Of a DNA stretch of 64,000 nt, positions 1 through 12,221 are shown piece after piece. The stretch lies in assembly GCF_011386835.1 (NCBI RefSeq), contig NC_088791.1, positions 124,782,943 to 124,846,942 on the forward strand, written 5' to 3'. Below the pieces are notes generated by a model. The model was not told the origin of the DNA, ran no database searches, and saw only the letters and a program-made list of their open reading frames with translations. A program made the position numbers and the translations under genes. Numbering within the stretch: the stretch's first letter is position 1; each line of letters starts with the position of its first letter. Origin of the DNA: Chrysemys picta bellii. Its lineage: Eukaryota > Chordata > Testudines > Emydidae.

Positions 1-829
1 AACAGAAGGCAAATAAAAATAACCCTAAATTTATTATTTTCGTAGAAGTTCCTGGGGAAGAGAATGGGGAATTACAAAAGTCAGATCATAGCAGAAATGG
101 GCTAATTATCTGGCAATGGAGTCCAGAGCAGCACAAGAGATAGTTATTAGAAAAAAATACCAGGTGACTGTCACTCTCACCACTGCGCAGACAATGGAAG
201 TTGGGAAGAGGGTCTAAAGGAAACAGGCAGGTGAGACAGTTGGACTCCACGTCTGTCTTTCTGACAGCATGTCTAATTTGTGGCCAGATCTGGGCCCGCT
301 ACTGCCACCACCAGGAACAAACACTGCAGTCCACTGCAGCCTTCAGCTGATTCATCCCACTTTGTCTGACGCTGCTTCTGGCACACGAACCAGGCAGCTT
401 TGCGTACGCTGCCCAGCAGCCTTTCAGCCTGACTCTCCTCTCATTTATATCTGTGCAAATCAAGGCTGTCAGTGGAGTTATAGCAGTGTAAAGCTGGTGT
501 ACGTGAGAAAAGAATCATCCCATTGTGTCCATGCTCATCAATCACTTGTGTCACGCAAAGGCTGCTGGCATTACCAAGCAGCAACCAAGAGAATGCGTAT
601 GAGCACATAAGGAATAGAATCTATGCCATGATCCACTCATAGTGGAGTAATAATACTTAATACCTTTTAAATCTGCACAAACATTAACCAATTAATCAGA
701 CAAAACTGTAGTTGAGTAATTCCAGATGGTGTTTTAGTTGGTGAGTCAGGATGTGTATAGACCACAGAACCCCGGGAAGATTGGTCCTATGCAATTGTGC
801 ACTGTTACATGTGCAGTTATATCATTATT
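1..829. other. Intronic DNA, nothing recognised
   Basis: No convincing coding exon, repeat or RNA gene was seen. By position this is SULT4A1 intron 1, downstream of exon 1 on the minus strand. Confidence 0.5.
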
Positions 830-960
830 ATTTAATATTTATATACTAGCACCCAGAGGCTCCACACAGAAACCCCATTGTGTTAAGTGCTACAGGAACA
901 CCTGGTTCCCTACCCCAAAGAGCTTACAATCTGAGAAGACACATGAAACATGGGGCAGAG
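830..960 (-). repeat. MIR/L2-type SINE tail
   Basis: The sequence resembles the widespread vertebrate L2-like SINE tail read backwards: cattgtgttaagtgctaca followed by agagcttacaatctgag. Only the tail is present. The copy is old and diverged, so the family call is by resemblance. Confidence 0.5.
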
Positions 961-1084
961 AAGGGTACACACAAACATACAATTTTTATTGGCCAAGTGA
1001 GGCAAGGTCTTACACTGAACTCGATGGCATTTCTGTGTTTGTCTGTAACATGGTCACTTTTGAATACTGCATCCGATCAACCCC

Positions 1085-1350
1085 AGAATTTCAGAGATGG
1101 GAATGGAGGGTACGCAGAGCCCACACATGATGGGGAAGTGGCAGAATGAGGTCTGTGGGAGAGATGGAGGAATGAGGTGGCACACAGAGCCCCTCGCATG
1201 TGGCAGAGGCAGAAATGGGGGACACAGAGAGTCCTTGGTATGGAGGAGGGAGTGGGGAGGTTGCAGGGAGTCCCTGAAATAGAGGGTGATGGGAGGGTGG
1301 CACCTAGAGGTTATGGGGAAGAATGGAGGAATCCAAAAAGTCCCTGGTGT
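1085..1350. repeat. Degenerate purine-rich minisatellite
   Basis: Roughly 35-50 base blocks recur imperfectly, each built on a core like cacagagcccctcgcatg, cacagagagtccttggtatg or gcagggagtccctgaaatag, followed by G/A-rich spacer. The long reading frames across it on both strands follow from the low-complexity composition. I see no protein-like pattern. Confidence 0.45.
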
Positions 1351-1399
1351 GTGCAGTGCACTCATCCCAGAGAAGGAACAAAGTCTGGGACCCTCTAGT

Positions 1400-3540
1400 A
1401 TACATTTGTACCATTTTGTTTTTTGATATTTGTAAGTAAACTAAGTGGTAACTAACCCATCTCTCCCTTCACTGGCTGATTTTTTAAAGATACCATGCCA
1501 GAGACAATGAGAGAGGATTTGAAGAAGGGGAGCATAGTGAACTTACAGGTCAGTTCAAGAAGGACTTTGCTATGTGTAAGTGTCCTGTCCGTGTTTATTT
1601 ACAGAGGGCCTAGGGCCAACCTTCGTGTTTCTGGGGAATAAACTTAATTGTGTGGCCACAGGATTCCAGTGCTGGATTAAAAAAGCTCAAGACTTCGTAA
1701 TAATACAACTCCAGCGAGTACAAGATGATACAGGAAGTATCTGATAGTGACAGCAGCTGCCACTGGCATTTGACACAGCATAACAATGCAGACAAGTAGG
1801 AGTTTGCATGGACCACTTGGGCAGTAACTTGATGCTGATATTTGCCCAATGCTGACATTTTCCCAGATAGAATTCTAGCTAATTATTTGGCAGAATAGCC
1901 AAGGTGGAAAGACAGCTTCATTATTCACTTGAATAACTCTGCTTTCTCAAGCTACCAATTTTGCAAAGTGAAGAAAATAAAGGGCATTAATTTGTAGGCT
2001 TTGACCCAAGAACGTAAAATACACATTCATTCAGAACAGGTGCAGTAACGATAACCATCAAGAAGGGCATTGTATATCAGCTTGAAAGTGAGGCAAATAT
2101 ATAGTTCGGGTGTATAGCTGACTAGCATCATAGGAGCATAGCATCTGGATGACAAAACTGGTGAGCTACACCATACTTCAGGGACCAGTTGCATCCCTGG
2201 TTTAACTCCATTCAAGTCCATGGAGTTTAAACAGAGATGTACATGGCCTTAGGCAAAGCGTCTGGAGAAATATCTTACAAGAATCCCATTATTAATTTTG
2301 TAATAACGTTTATTAAATGTATATATAGAAATTTTATTTTTTTGAGATGGGCACATAAGAGTAAGCTGTATGAGTGAGTATATCACAATGAGTTTTGACA
2401 GGCTGTAGTATAACAATAGCCTTCCTGCAGAGTATTACACATCTTATCTCATCTGTAAAGCAATCTGCTGTAAAGGTTCCAATTATTTCATCATATACAG
2501 AATGGTATTCCATTTTACATTCACAACCAGTGCAAAACATAATGGTAATGGGTCACATTCCTCCCTGATATACCTCCACTGAAATCAATGGAGTTACACC
2601 GGGGAAGAAGTTAGTGACCCCTTTTCTTTAAAAAAGGTAGAAAGACAGACTGCAAGATGCCTGACTAGCATTAACGTTGCAGAGGTAACATATAGTTTCC
2701 TTGTAATTATATGAAGAATGTGTCTTTTGGGTTGCATGTATGATTTTTTCCAAGATCAGGAATTTCCAAACTTTAAGTCATTTATTGGAGGCAGATGTTA
2801 GGATTAATTAGGGATATAAAGAGTATATTTATTTAGCTGCTGTCAGTAGCAATCACATTAAAGTAGGATCTTTTTCTCCTAAGTTTATTACATTACTCCC
2901 AGCAGGACCACTGACATATTAAATTTTCCACTATGTTACAGCATCCTTTATCTTGGGTCACTCCCAATATATGTACCCACTGCCAAGAACTCTCACCAAC
3001 ACAGGTTGTATTACCCAGACTGTGTGGGGTGAAATTGTCTCAGTACAAGTTAAATAATTTTTTGGTCTACCATTATGCATATTCAGACAGCACCGCTCTC
3101 ATCGGAAATATGGATTTGTAGCCATTTGTTTCTTTTCTTGGCCAAATCAACAGCCATACGAGGAATAACTAGGATAGATCCTTCTGTCATTTGATTGCAG
3201 TGTGGGACTGTGGAAGTATAACTGCTAGAAGCACTGACCTCTGTCAATTGACTAATTCAGTTGTTGTTTATTTTCTCTTTTGAGTGATTACCACTAGACC
3301 TAGTCAAACAATAAAAACCTATTTTCACAATAAATAAATGGATAAATAAATAAGATCTTGGGGAAAAAAGATTGAAAATGACACTACATTTTTCATGAAA
3401 AATTTTGACACTATTGATAATATTTTGTGTGAAATTACTTTTTTTTTTTAAAAGGCCACATTTTTTACTTTACAAGTCTGACTAGCTGTAGTTACCAGTG
3501 AGGTCATTATCAATATTTTTTTTATTGTAAGAGGTAAGAT
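1400..3540. other. AT-rich intronic DNA, nothing recognised
   Basis: About 2 kb of AT-rich sequence with no recognisable repeat or exon. I looked on the minus strand for the next SULT4A1 exon and found no convincing candidate. Confidence 0.45.
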
Positions 3541-3554
3541 AATATTATGGACGG

Positions 3555-3965
3555 CATAGGCACCAACTTTCTCCTGCGCCGGTGGATGCCCGCGCCCCTG
3601 CCCCTGGCCCCGCCCCAACTCCACCCCGTCCCCGCCCCTGGCCCCACCCCCATTCCAATCCCATTCCCAAAGTCCCTGCCATAACTCCGCCCTTCCCTGC
3701 CCCTATTGGATCCCTTCCCCAAATTCCTGCCCCAGCCCCGCCTCTTCCCCCAGCAAGCCGCGTTCCCCCTCCTCGCCCCTCCCTCCCTGCCCCGCAAATC
3801 AGCTGTTTCACAGTGCAAGCGCTGGGAGGGAGGAGGGGAGAAGTAGGACGCAGCAGCACACTCATGGCGGAGGCGAACTGGAGCAGGGGGACAGGGCGGG
3901 GCCACGGGGAGCTGCCAATGGGTGCTTAGCACCCACCAATTTTTTTTCATGGGTGCTCCGGGCTG
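3555..3965. repeat. GC-rich hAT-like MITE fragment
   Basis: Starts with cataggcaccaactttctcc, then about 250 bases of C-rich, protein-like but repetitive sequence, and ends near ttcatgggtgctccgggctg. I believe this matches one end of a reptile element with cataggcacc-type terminal repeats, but the expected matching right end is missing, so it looks truncated. The reading frames here (Pro/Ala/Gly-rich) are composition artefacts. Confidence 0.45.
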
Positions 3966-4023
3966 GGTTCTAGCCCCATTTCTGCTTCTGGGTAAGTTTG
4001 GGCAAGTCACTTTTTCATGGATG

Positions 4024-6105
4024 CATAGATTCCAGCGCCAAAAGGGACCACTGTGATCATCTAGTCTGACCTCCTGCATTACACAAACCATAGAACTTCC
4101 CCCAAAATAAATTGCTACGGCAGATCTTCTAGAAAAACATCAATCTTCATTTTAAAATTGTCAGTGATGGAGAATCCACCATGGCTCTTAGTAAACTATG
4201 CCTATAGTTAATTACTTTCACTGTTAAAAATGTATGCCTTATTTCCAGTCTGAATTTGTCCAGCCATTGGATTGTGTTATACCTTTCTCTGCTAGACTGA
4301 AGAGCCCATAATTAAATATTTGTTTCCCATGTAGGTTCTCACAGACTAATCAAGTCACTCTTTAACCTTCTCTTTGTTAAACTAAATAGATTGAACTCCT
4401 TGAGTCTATCACTATAACGCATGTTTTCTATTTCTTTAATCGTTCTTGTGGCTCTTCTCGAACCCTCTCCAATTTATCTGCTTCCTTCTTGAACTGTGGA
4501 CAGCAGAACTAGATACAGTATTCCTATAGTGGTCACACCAGTGCTAAATACAGAGGTAAAACAACCTCACAACTCCTACTCGAGATTACCCTGTTTATGC
4601 ATCCAAGGATTTCATTATCCCTTTTGACCAAGAGCTCCTAAGCCACCTCTTATAAAACTCTTGGATGCAAGTTATCCAGAGCTGCTAATTTAAAAATGTC
4701 TAACATTAGAAGCTGCTGCATAATATGCTCCTGAGATACCAGTAGAATGAAAAGAATGTTCTTATCATATAATATGATTACATTATGTTTTTTCCCAAAT
4801 ACAGAACAGAAATATGTCTTGAACACTTCTGTCTTTTCTGCATTATAACTCAAATTCTACTATTTCCATCTAGTAATGGACCAATACCACAGGTAGGATT
4901 CTTTTTGTTCCTAATATACACCGCTACCTCGACATAATGCGACCCGATATAACACGAATTCGGATATAACGCGGTAAAGCAGTGCTGCGGGGTGGGCGGG
5001 ACTGCGCACTCCGGTGGATCAAAGCAAGTTCAATATAACGCGGTTTCACCTATAACACGGTAAGATTTTTTGGCTCCCGAGAACAACGTTATATCAAGGT
5101 AGAGGTGTACTTTAAAAGCTCCTTCCTATTGTCCTTAATGGTGCTGGCCATGAATTTCTCCCTGTGTCCCTTTGTTTCCCTTACCAATTTTCTAATATAT
5201 ATATACACATACATACACCACAACAACAACAGAAAGGGAAAGTTTATAATTTTGTTATAACTACCTTCACTTCTCTTGCAAAACCAGGTCAATTTTTTAA
5301 CCTGTACGGCCTTCTTCCTCAGTTGTGGGTTTGTGGCTTTTTGGACATCTAATAAAGTGTTCTTAAACAATTCTCAATTATCATTCACATTTTTCTGATT
5401 TCTTCTCCCCAGCTGATCTGGTTCATAATTGTTTTCAGCTTTGTGAAATTGGCCATGTTAAAGCCCCAAGTATATGTATATAATTTCTGGTCTGGACTTT
5501 ATTCTGCTTGCACATTATAAATGTGATCAAACCATGAACACTTGAACCTAAGTTACCATTAATTTTTAGTTCTGTGATCCGTTCCTCTTTATCTGTCAAG
5601 AAGAGATCTAATATAGAATTTCCCTATATTGGACACAACACTTTTTGAGTTAGGAAATTGCCATTTATAATATTTAGAAATTCCTCGGCTGTTTTAGTAC
5701 TGGCAGCATGAGATCTCCAGTGTATGTCATTCAAATGGAAGGCCCCCACGATCATGTAGCTTTCCCCCCCTAAACCTTATAGACAGGTACATTAGGAGAC
5801 AGTTATCGTATTCCCTAGTGTGATTTGGAGGTCTGTAGCAGACACCAGTTAATACTCGTATGCTTTATCTGTTAGGACATTGATCCATAAGCATTCAAGA
5901 TAATTTTCTTCTGAGTTATCAGTTACTCGGAAACAGGTAATGCCCTGTTGACAAAGAGTGCCACTCCCCCTCCCCTTTTTCCCACTCAGTGCTTCCTAAA
6001 TAGTTTATAACCATTGATTTTAACATTCCAATCATGGGAATCATCCCACCAGGTTTCAGTTATATCAACAAAATCGAATTTATACTCATAAATGAGCAAT
6101 TCCAA
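4024..6105 (-). mobile_element. Old CR1-type LINE fragment, split by a MITE
   Basis: Read on the minus strand this is a 5'-truncated CR1-like non-LTR retrotransposon. The 3' end on the plus strand begins catagattccagcgccaaaa and continues through sequences typical of CR1 ORF2 read backwards. Near 4440-4500 it is related to the better-preserved CR1 at 8930-9573 (cttctcgaaccctctccaat here, cttctctggaccctttccaa there). Many indels and stops mean no open frame survives. A 189-bp Tigger-type MITE sits inside it, and CR1-like sequence resumes to about 6105 (for example 5400-5460 and 6045-6100). The divergence marks it as an old insertion in SULT4A1 intron 1. Confidence 0.65.
4919..5107. mobile_element. 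Tigger-type MITE, copy 1
   Basis: Non-autonomous DNA transposon with terminal inverted repeats: it starts caccgctacctcgacataat and ends ttatatcaaggtagaggtg. A TA dinucleotide flanks both sides (4917-4918 and 5108-5109), the target duplication of Tc1/mariner-superfamily elements. Internal blocks such as ataacgcggt recur in both orientations. A second copy of the same 189-bp length lies at 15915-16103. It has no coding capacity and must have been moved by a transposase supplied from elsewhere. Assignment to Tigger/pogo is by terminal similarity and TA duplication. Confidence 0.75.
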
Positions 6106-6107
6106 TT

Positions 6108-6250
6108 CCTTCACCTCTCTGTGCCTCAGTTTCCCAATCTGTAAAATGAGGATAATGATACTGATCTTCTTTGTACAGTGCTTTGAGATCTGCAGGTGAA
6201 ACGCAGTTTCTAAGAGCGAGGCATCATTATTACAGTGTATATATGGTACT
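6108..6250 (+). repeat. MIR-type SINE, core region
   Basis: Contains the hallmark ctgtgcctcagtttcccaat followed by ctgtaaaatgaggataatg and gtgctttgagatctg. The tRNA-derived head is missing or too diverged to see. Confidence 0.65.
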
Positions 6251-6259
6251 TAGAACAAT

Positions 6260-8110
6260 AGGGCCCTGATCTCACTGCGGCCTCTGTGCATCTATAATGT
6301 TACTACTATAACAACAACAATAATAATAATTGTGAGTTGGGTGACTATTCATAACTACTTATGATTCAGTGGTTGTAAAGTTATGGGAACTAAGCAGTTG
6401 CCTCTTGACACTTTATATTGTTCTGATGTGCATTATGGGGGGGACACAGGGTAGTAAGGCATATTTTATGGCTCACCAATACAAACCAATATGGGGTTCT
6501 CTAACGAACCACTTTAGATTCAAGAACAGTAACACAAGACAAAACTGAAACCTCAATAAGCTGAAATAATTAAATAGAACTTTTAGTGCTTTCTGCATGT
6601 CATAGATTTTGAGAGAGAGAGAGCTAAAAAAGGCAATAGCTATCAGGTTCTACTCCTAGCATTTTTGGGCCACTGGTCGGTCTGCACTACACTGCAGACA
6701 TCTGCCAAACACTGACCAGAATCATTAACAGCATCATTATTAGTTAAGTATAAAGAAACAGCAGCTGCAATAAGCACTTAAAACTCCAGTGGACAATAAC
6801 AGGATCTTTCATCATGGAAGACTATGCACTTTTACACTGGTACATCAAGAGAAACTGGAGAAGCACATAACATTTTGATAAAATATACAGTCAAATGAAA
6901 AGAGTCAGTAAGTAATCTTTTTACCCATAATGTAAAACAACACGATTTTGCCATTGTACTGAGAGAGCTAACATCTGTTCTCTCAGTACAATGGACTTGA
7001 ATTTTCCAGAAAGAGATCATCTTATTACCAGGGGGAAAGTCATTCAATGATGTGTTTAAAAAGAAAGAGTCCATTCATCTCTGTTTGTTTCCAGTTTTAT
7101 CAGGTGGGTTATGAAGCTACCATATTGTCTGCTTCTTTGGCAGCAGCACTGTATCCATATTAATTCAGTCTAAGCATTTGTTTGAAAATGGAGAGAATAA
7201 TAAAATAATATGGTGTTAAAAGCATAGATACTACAGTAATCAGCTCAAACTGTTTACTGCAGAAACACATACTTATATTAATAGGGGGCATGTCTTACTA
7301 TTCTGTTTAACTGTTCCAAGCACATGTCCTCACTGAACACTCTGGCTTTCCTTTTGCTTAGAGACAGGAATGAGGGTGGTGGTGGAGTGCTGTCACTACA
7401 TCTGCTTCAACATATATCCGGCCTTTACATATTTATCTTGGGCTAGATTATGACACATTACTCTCACTGACTAGTACCTTCCTTCTTCAGCAGTCCAGGT
7501 GGAATCAATGGACAAGGGTGCTCCAAAAAAGGGTAGCAGCAACTGGCCCTTTATTTTGTATGCAGTCGAAAAGCCCTAGGAGAGGGATCTATATTTCCCA
7601 TTCACCCCGCCCAACCCCGCAGTAAAGTGCCCTGGCCACAGAACTCCCCCTTAACTTCAAAGGGTGTTGATGGATGTCAATGAACGTTTGAATGGAGGGC
7701 AATCCATCATCCCAGTATCTAATTTATTGCTTTCCAAAGCTCTTTCAGCTTCAAAGATCCTATCTTGAAGCAAATTCTTGTATCTAATATGGAGACTGAG
7801 CGCCACTGTTAAAACAATTCGATTTGTCAGGCAGTGTGTCTCATTTAGTTTTTGTTGCATAAGTGTGTGCAACACTTTGACGATGTAGAATTCAATACAC
7901 GCCACACACGTTATGTCTGCTCATGTCGCTGTGTTCTGCGATCCAGACCTGGCTAAGGAGAGGCAAACCCGATATAAAATAGCATGGCTATTGCTCTGTA
8001 TGGTTTCCAAAGTGCTGTGCAGACATTGCTACATAGCCTGTTACCGTGCAGACATAAGCCCATCAGCACAGAGCCCATCAGCTCAGGCTGCGTTATCCCG
8101 TATGTTACCG
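6260..8110. other. Intronic DNA, nothing recognised
   Basis: About 1.85 kb between the MIR and SULT4A1 exon 1. Several short frames exist but none resembles a known protein. No exon call is supported. Confidence 0.45.
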
Positions 8111-8267
8111 AGTTAAAGCAGCCACGGGGAGGGAGACAGAGCCTGGAACTTGTTCAAAACCCAAGCCCCGGGGCTCAGCTGGGAAAGAGGCAAACCCCAG
8201 GGGCAGTCAGTGCCTGGGCGGGGAGGAAAAGGCCGCTGCCCCCGGCTCGGAGAGAATGAATCTGTAC

Positions 8268-8436
8268 CTGATTTGGGATAGGTGACAATCCAGACATCAC
8301 TGCCCCTCACCGGGAAATTGGCGATCTCCTCCATCTTCCCCCGGCAGAAGGGAGGGAGCCGCACTCCATTGTATTCAAAGTATTTGCTCTCAAACTCCCC
8401 GGGGGTGCTGGGGGTCTCGGCTTCACTCTCCGCCAT
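8268..8436 (-). CDS. SULT4A1: SULT4A1 first coding exon (sulfotransferase family 4A member 1)
   Basis: SULT4A1 is a brain-enriched cytosolic sulfotransferase-like protein that is extremely conserved among vertebrates. Its catalytic activity is doubtful. The exon encodes 56 complete residues plus the first base of codon 57. It starts MAESEAETPSTPGEFESKYF and runs to VTYPKSG, the loop that in active sulfotransferases binds the 5'-phosphosulfate of PAPS. The ATG at 8436 is chosen because the conserved protein begins there and it has a strong context (A at -3, G at +4). The open frame extends upstream to 8778, but that part is Pro/Ala/Arg-rich 5' UTR. The exon ends CAG|gtacag (donor GT at 8267-8266), phase 1. 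Later exons would lie at lower coordinates, beyond the window. Differences from the human protein as I recall it are few (around residues 22-23 and 45). Confidence 0.95.
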
Positions 8437-8860
8437 CCTCCTTCCTGCCAGGGGCGGGCCAGGTGGGCAAGGGCCCCGGGGAGGGCTCAGCCTGGAGACG
8501 CGGGTTGGGGAGGAGGGAGGAGACTTTGCGGGCTCAGCAGCAGCAGCCCCCACGCGGCCACACGCCCGGGAGCAGGAGGTGGCGGGTGCCGGCCGGCGGC
8601 GGGGTGCAGGGGGGCAGAGAAGCGGGCTGGCTGCGCGGGCAAGGCGGGCTGGGGAGAGGAGTCCGACCTGCAGCGAATGGGCTCTGGCGCTGGTGATGTA
8701 ATGCGGCGCGGGGCCGGCGGGAGGATGCAGCAGCTCAGCTCTGAGCAGCGGCGGCGGCAGCATTGGTCTCCTCGCCACTGCTTAACCCTCCTGGTGCCGC
8801 GCTGGAGCGATGCTCCCTCCTCTCTCCCCCGCCCCCCCCCCCCCCACACACACACAGCAG
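8437..8860 (-). promoter_or_regulatory. SULT4A1 CpG island / 5' UTR and promoter
   Basis: GC- and CpG-rich stretch directly upstream of the SULT4A1 start, with repeated gcggcgg/ccgcc and cgcggcc motifs and no TATA box in the expected position. This fits a CpG-island promoter of a neuronal gene. Overlapping long frames on both strands are GC artefacts. The island ends at a poly-C/CA tract (about 8830-8858), and a CR1 insertion begins 70 bases further on. The transcription start cannot be placed from sequence alone. Confidence 0.7.
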
Positions 8861-8929
8861 GGAGGTGGGGCCATGGGCTATGCGCACCAGGCTGGTGGCA
8901 TCCTGGGATGCAAGGGAAGTTGGGGGATT

Positions 8930-9573
8930 AATAGATTCATAGATTCTAGGACTGGAAGGGACCTCGAGAGGTCATCAAGTCCAGTCCCCTGCCTGCATGG
9001 CAGGACCAAATACCATCTAGACCATCCCTGATAGACATTTATCTAACCTACTCTTAAATATCTCCAGAGATGGAGATTCCACAACCTCCCTAGGCAATTT
9101 ATTCCAGTGTTTAACCACCCTGACAGGAACTTTTTCCTAATGTCCAACCTAGACCTCCCTTGCTGCAGTTTAAGCCCATTGCTTCTTGTTCTATCCTTAG
9201 AGGTTAAGGTGAACAAGTTTTCTCCCTCCTCCTTATGACACCCTTTTAAATACCTGAAAACTGCTATCATGTCCCCTCTCAGTCTTCTCTTTTCCAAACT
9301 AAACAAACCCAATTTTTTCAGCCTTCCTTCATAGGTCATGTTCTCAAGACCTTTAATCATTCTTGTTGCTCTTCTCTGGACCCTTTCCAATTTCTCCACA
9401 TCTTTCTTGAAATGCGGTGCCCAGAACTGGACACAATACTCCAGCTGAGGCCTAACCAGAGCAGAGTAGAGCAGAAGAATGACTTCTCGTGTCTTGCTCA
9501 CAATACACCTGTTAATACATCCCAGAATCATGTTTGCTTTTTTTGCAACAGCATCACACTGTTGACTCATATT
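8930..9573 (-). mobile_element. 5'-truncated CR1 LINE, ORF2 C-terminal part
   Basis: On the minus strand this encodes the end of a CR1 reverse transcriptase ORF. From about 9570 the frame reads through typical CR1 text: SALVRPQLEYCVQFWAP near the thumb region, then KLERVQRRATRMIKGL and GRLKKLGLFSLEKRRLRGD. The frame shifts near 9130 and degenerates ([20 protein letters not shown]). The 3' end on the plus strand begins attcatagattctaggactg, the usual CR1 terminus with its short ATTCTATGA-like tail. The upstream part of the open frame (from 9657) is flanking sequence. It is 640 bp long, against several kb for a full CR1, and is therefore non-functional. It lies just upstream of the SULT4A1 CpG island. 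Confidence 0.85.
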
Positions 9574-9579
9574 TGAGAT

Positions 9580-10640
9580 GGAAGAAGGGGTTAGTGATTT
9601 GATTTGCCTTCCCCACTCCAGCTCATGGGTTGCAGGGGGCACCCGCAACCCCCCCAATCATACACGACCCCATGGAGAAGTCAGCTGTGCAGCAGCCCCT
9701 TCAATGGAGGATGACCCCAAGATGTCATTTGGGCTGCAGGGGGTTGGGTTGTGTCTTCACAATCAGCCCCTCATCCTGCTTCCCCACCGACCCACCCATG
9801 CATTGGGGCCACCTCTGCGGGGTTGTGTGGGATGAGCTAAATGTGTCCTTCGCAGCATTGCAAGGGCTCTTCTTGGCAAAGGTCAAGGAGTGTGATGAAG
9901 TGAGGGCTCGGAGTCAGCAGTAAGTTATCAGGCAGCAGCAGTGACCCCTACAATATCTCTCAGGCCACAAACGTTATTTTAGGGGTGGTGGCCATTCTGC
10001 AGACAATGCTTGTGGGAGGGAGGATCTAGCCCATCAAAACTAAACCTACCCTAGCAACTCATGGATGGGTGACAGCCCAAACTCCAGCTAATGGGTCCAT
10101 TGCTGGAATGCTGGAGTCTTCCAAAGGCAAACAGCCTCCCCCCTCCCCCCCATCTTGTCTAAACTGGAGACATTTGTAATGATAATACCTGCTTGGATGC
10201 CCCAGCATGGCCAAAAAACAAAAATACAGATTAACAAAATTAGAGTGTGTGGCTCATTCTTGAGAGGTGAAGGCTAAAAGTGTTAATGGGGCTGAAGACA
10301 GCAAGATGGTGTTATAATTAGACTCCCAAAAAAGCCTTATAGCTACATGTAATTCTTCAAAAGGCCAGGTACAGAATAAAGGTCTAAGCAGCAAAATGTC
10401 TAAAAGCGTGAGGAAGGAGAGAAGCCTATAAAAGCAACTTGACATGGCTATCGGTTCACAATGCTAATGACATACATTTCTCCATCTACCAATACACGCA
10501 TAACTAAAAGAGAGACCCAAAATACAGAAGTATACAGGAGGAAGCTCAAAATGGGGTGGGATTAATTTCTTGAGGATGTATATGTTTATCTACAGCCTCA
10601 TGTTTATAACTGAGAATTTATAAAGTCAATAATTTACTAT
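9580..10640. other. Intergenic DNA, nothing recognised
   Basis: Contains C-rich short runs (10140-10152) but no supported exon or repeat. Open frames at 9578-9923 show no recognisable protein pattern. Confidence 0.4.
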
Positions 10641-10644
10641 AATG

Positions 10645-10800
10645 AATGTGTGATAACATCAGCTTAGTTAATTATTATTGTATTATTTCTGACATTATTG
10701 TGATAGTAGCACCAGGTCAGTTGCCATTGTGCTTGGTACCGTACAAATCTATAGTACATGGCAATCCATATCCCAGAGATCTTATAAACTTACTGGTATA
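10645..10800 (-). repeat. MIR/L2-type SINE tail
   Basis: Read backwards this is the L2-like tail: on the plus strand, attattattgtattatttct then gtagcaccaggtcagttgcc and ccattgtgcttggtaccgta. It is a diverged tail-only copy. Confidence 0.5.
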
Positions 10801-11074
10801 TGGGTTAGAAATAAATTTGAATCAAACAATGAAGGATAGTCCTTCTTATCATATGCAGTTGAAAAGCAGGGTAGCTACTGCATATTACAAGCTTTGTTAT
10901 CTTTGCTGTGTTTAACATTTTTCTGTAAGAGATGTCCTGCCATTCCCTTTGGCTGATGTATAAAATAAACACAAACATAATAATTCTCGTAGTTTTACTT
11001 TCAGAACTACTCTTTTGACAGAGAATAATGCTGTTCTTTTGGAGACCACACCGACTGTCCTAACTGTGGTCAAA

Positions 11075-11330
11075 ATATTAATATTATACCTAAAGCACCA
11101 ACTGAGGTTGAGTCCCTATTGTGCTAGGCTCAGTACAAACACAAAGTAAGAGACAATCTCTGTCCTAAAGCTTGCAATCTGAGACAGAAAGTATTATCCC
11201 CATTTTACAGAGGGAGAATAAAAGCACAGAGAAGTGAAGGCACTTACCCTAGGTCATCCAGTGATAGAGCAAGGAATAGAACCTAGGGGTCATAAATCCC
11301 AGTCCATTGCGCTATCCACTAGGCCACACT
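11075..11330 (-). repeat. MIR-type SINE, nearly complete
   Basis: Antisense copy. The tail comes first (cctattgtgctaggctcagt, cctaaagcttgcaatctgag), then the core (ccattttacagagggagaat, aggtcatccagtgatagagc), then a tRNA-like head (cagtccattgcgctatccac). Confidence 0.6.
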
Positions 11331-11432
11331 ACTCTAAAGAGAACCTACCATAAAATCTTAAAACCTGACAATCAATATCTTCTGATTGTTTCAAACCAGT
11401 TTCACAGTAACCTTAACAAATATTATAGCATG

Positions 11433-12210
11433 TGTGACACCCACCCAGCCAGTTAGCTATAAAATCTCTCTTTACTTGCTTTACCGTTAAAGGGTTAAAA
11501 AGTCTGTGTTGTTCTCTCAGAGAGCAGAGACAGGGCTGGAACTATGCTGTAGGAGCTTGGGCCAGGTTTGAAAATCACCAGATTATACCTAGAAACTACT
11601 CATTTGAAACCCCAGATATGTAAGAAGATCAGGAAATGTCTAGGAAGACGTGATTAGGTTTATCTCTTTTATTTCTTTATGGCTTGTAGACTCCTCTGTG
11701 CTAACCCCAGGTGCTTTTGTTTTGCTTTTAACCTTTAAGCTGGACCTCAAGAAAGCTATTCTTGATTCTTAATTTTTGTATTTGCTCTTTTTAAATCTAG
11801 CAATAGCCTGAGTTCCAGATGTATTTTCTTTCTTTTTGTTTTTAACAAAATGTATCTTTTTTAAGAACAGGATTGAATTTTTATGTCCTAACAGGTTTGT
11901 GCACATGTTGTTTAATTAGCTGGTGGCAACAGCTGATTTCCTTTGTTTTCTTTCTCAGCTCTTCCCCAGAGTGGGGGTGAAAGGGCTTGAGGGTACCCAA
12001 CAGGAAGGAATTCCCAAGTGCACCTTCCTGGGTTCTCAAAAGGGGTTTTTGCACTTGGGTGGTGGCAGCATCTACCCATCCAAGGTCAGAGAAAAGCTGT
12101 AACCGTGGGAGTTTAATACAAGCCTGGAGTGGCCAGTATTAATTTTTAGAATCCTTGCGGGCCCCCACCTTCTGCACTCAAAGTGCCAGAGTGGGGCATC
12201 AGCGTTGACA
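11433..12210 (+). repeat. LTR-like interspersed repeat
   Basis: About 780 bases beginning tgtgacacccacccagccag and ending gccagagtggggcatcagcg ttgaca. It has the TG...CA ends expected of a solo LTR, and I recall similar sequence being common in turtle genomes. No matching target duplication could be found at these borders and no second copy occurs in the window, so the LTR assignment and ends are tentative. Confidence 0.35.
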
Positions 12211-12221
12211 AACACTACAAC

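Noticed and set aside
3522..4091. Long Gly/Arg- or Pro-rich frames on both strands
   Set aside because: They overlap each other in a C-rich repeat. The composition explains the lack of stops.
1..8113. Further SULT4A1 exons in the left part of the window
   Set aside because: I looked on the minus strand for the conserved continuation after TYPKSG and found no open segment resembling it. Intron 1 probably extends past the window.
8437..8778. N-terminal extension of the SULT4A1 frame (114 residues before MAESE)
   Set aside because: Low-complexity Pro/Ala/Arg sequence in a CpG island. The conserved protein starts at the ATG at 8436, which has a strong context.
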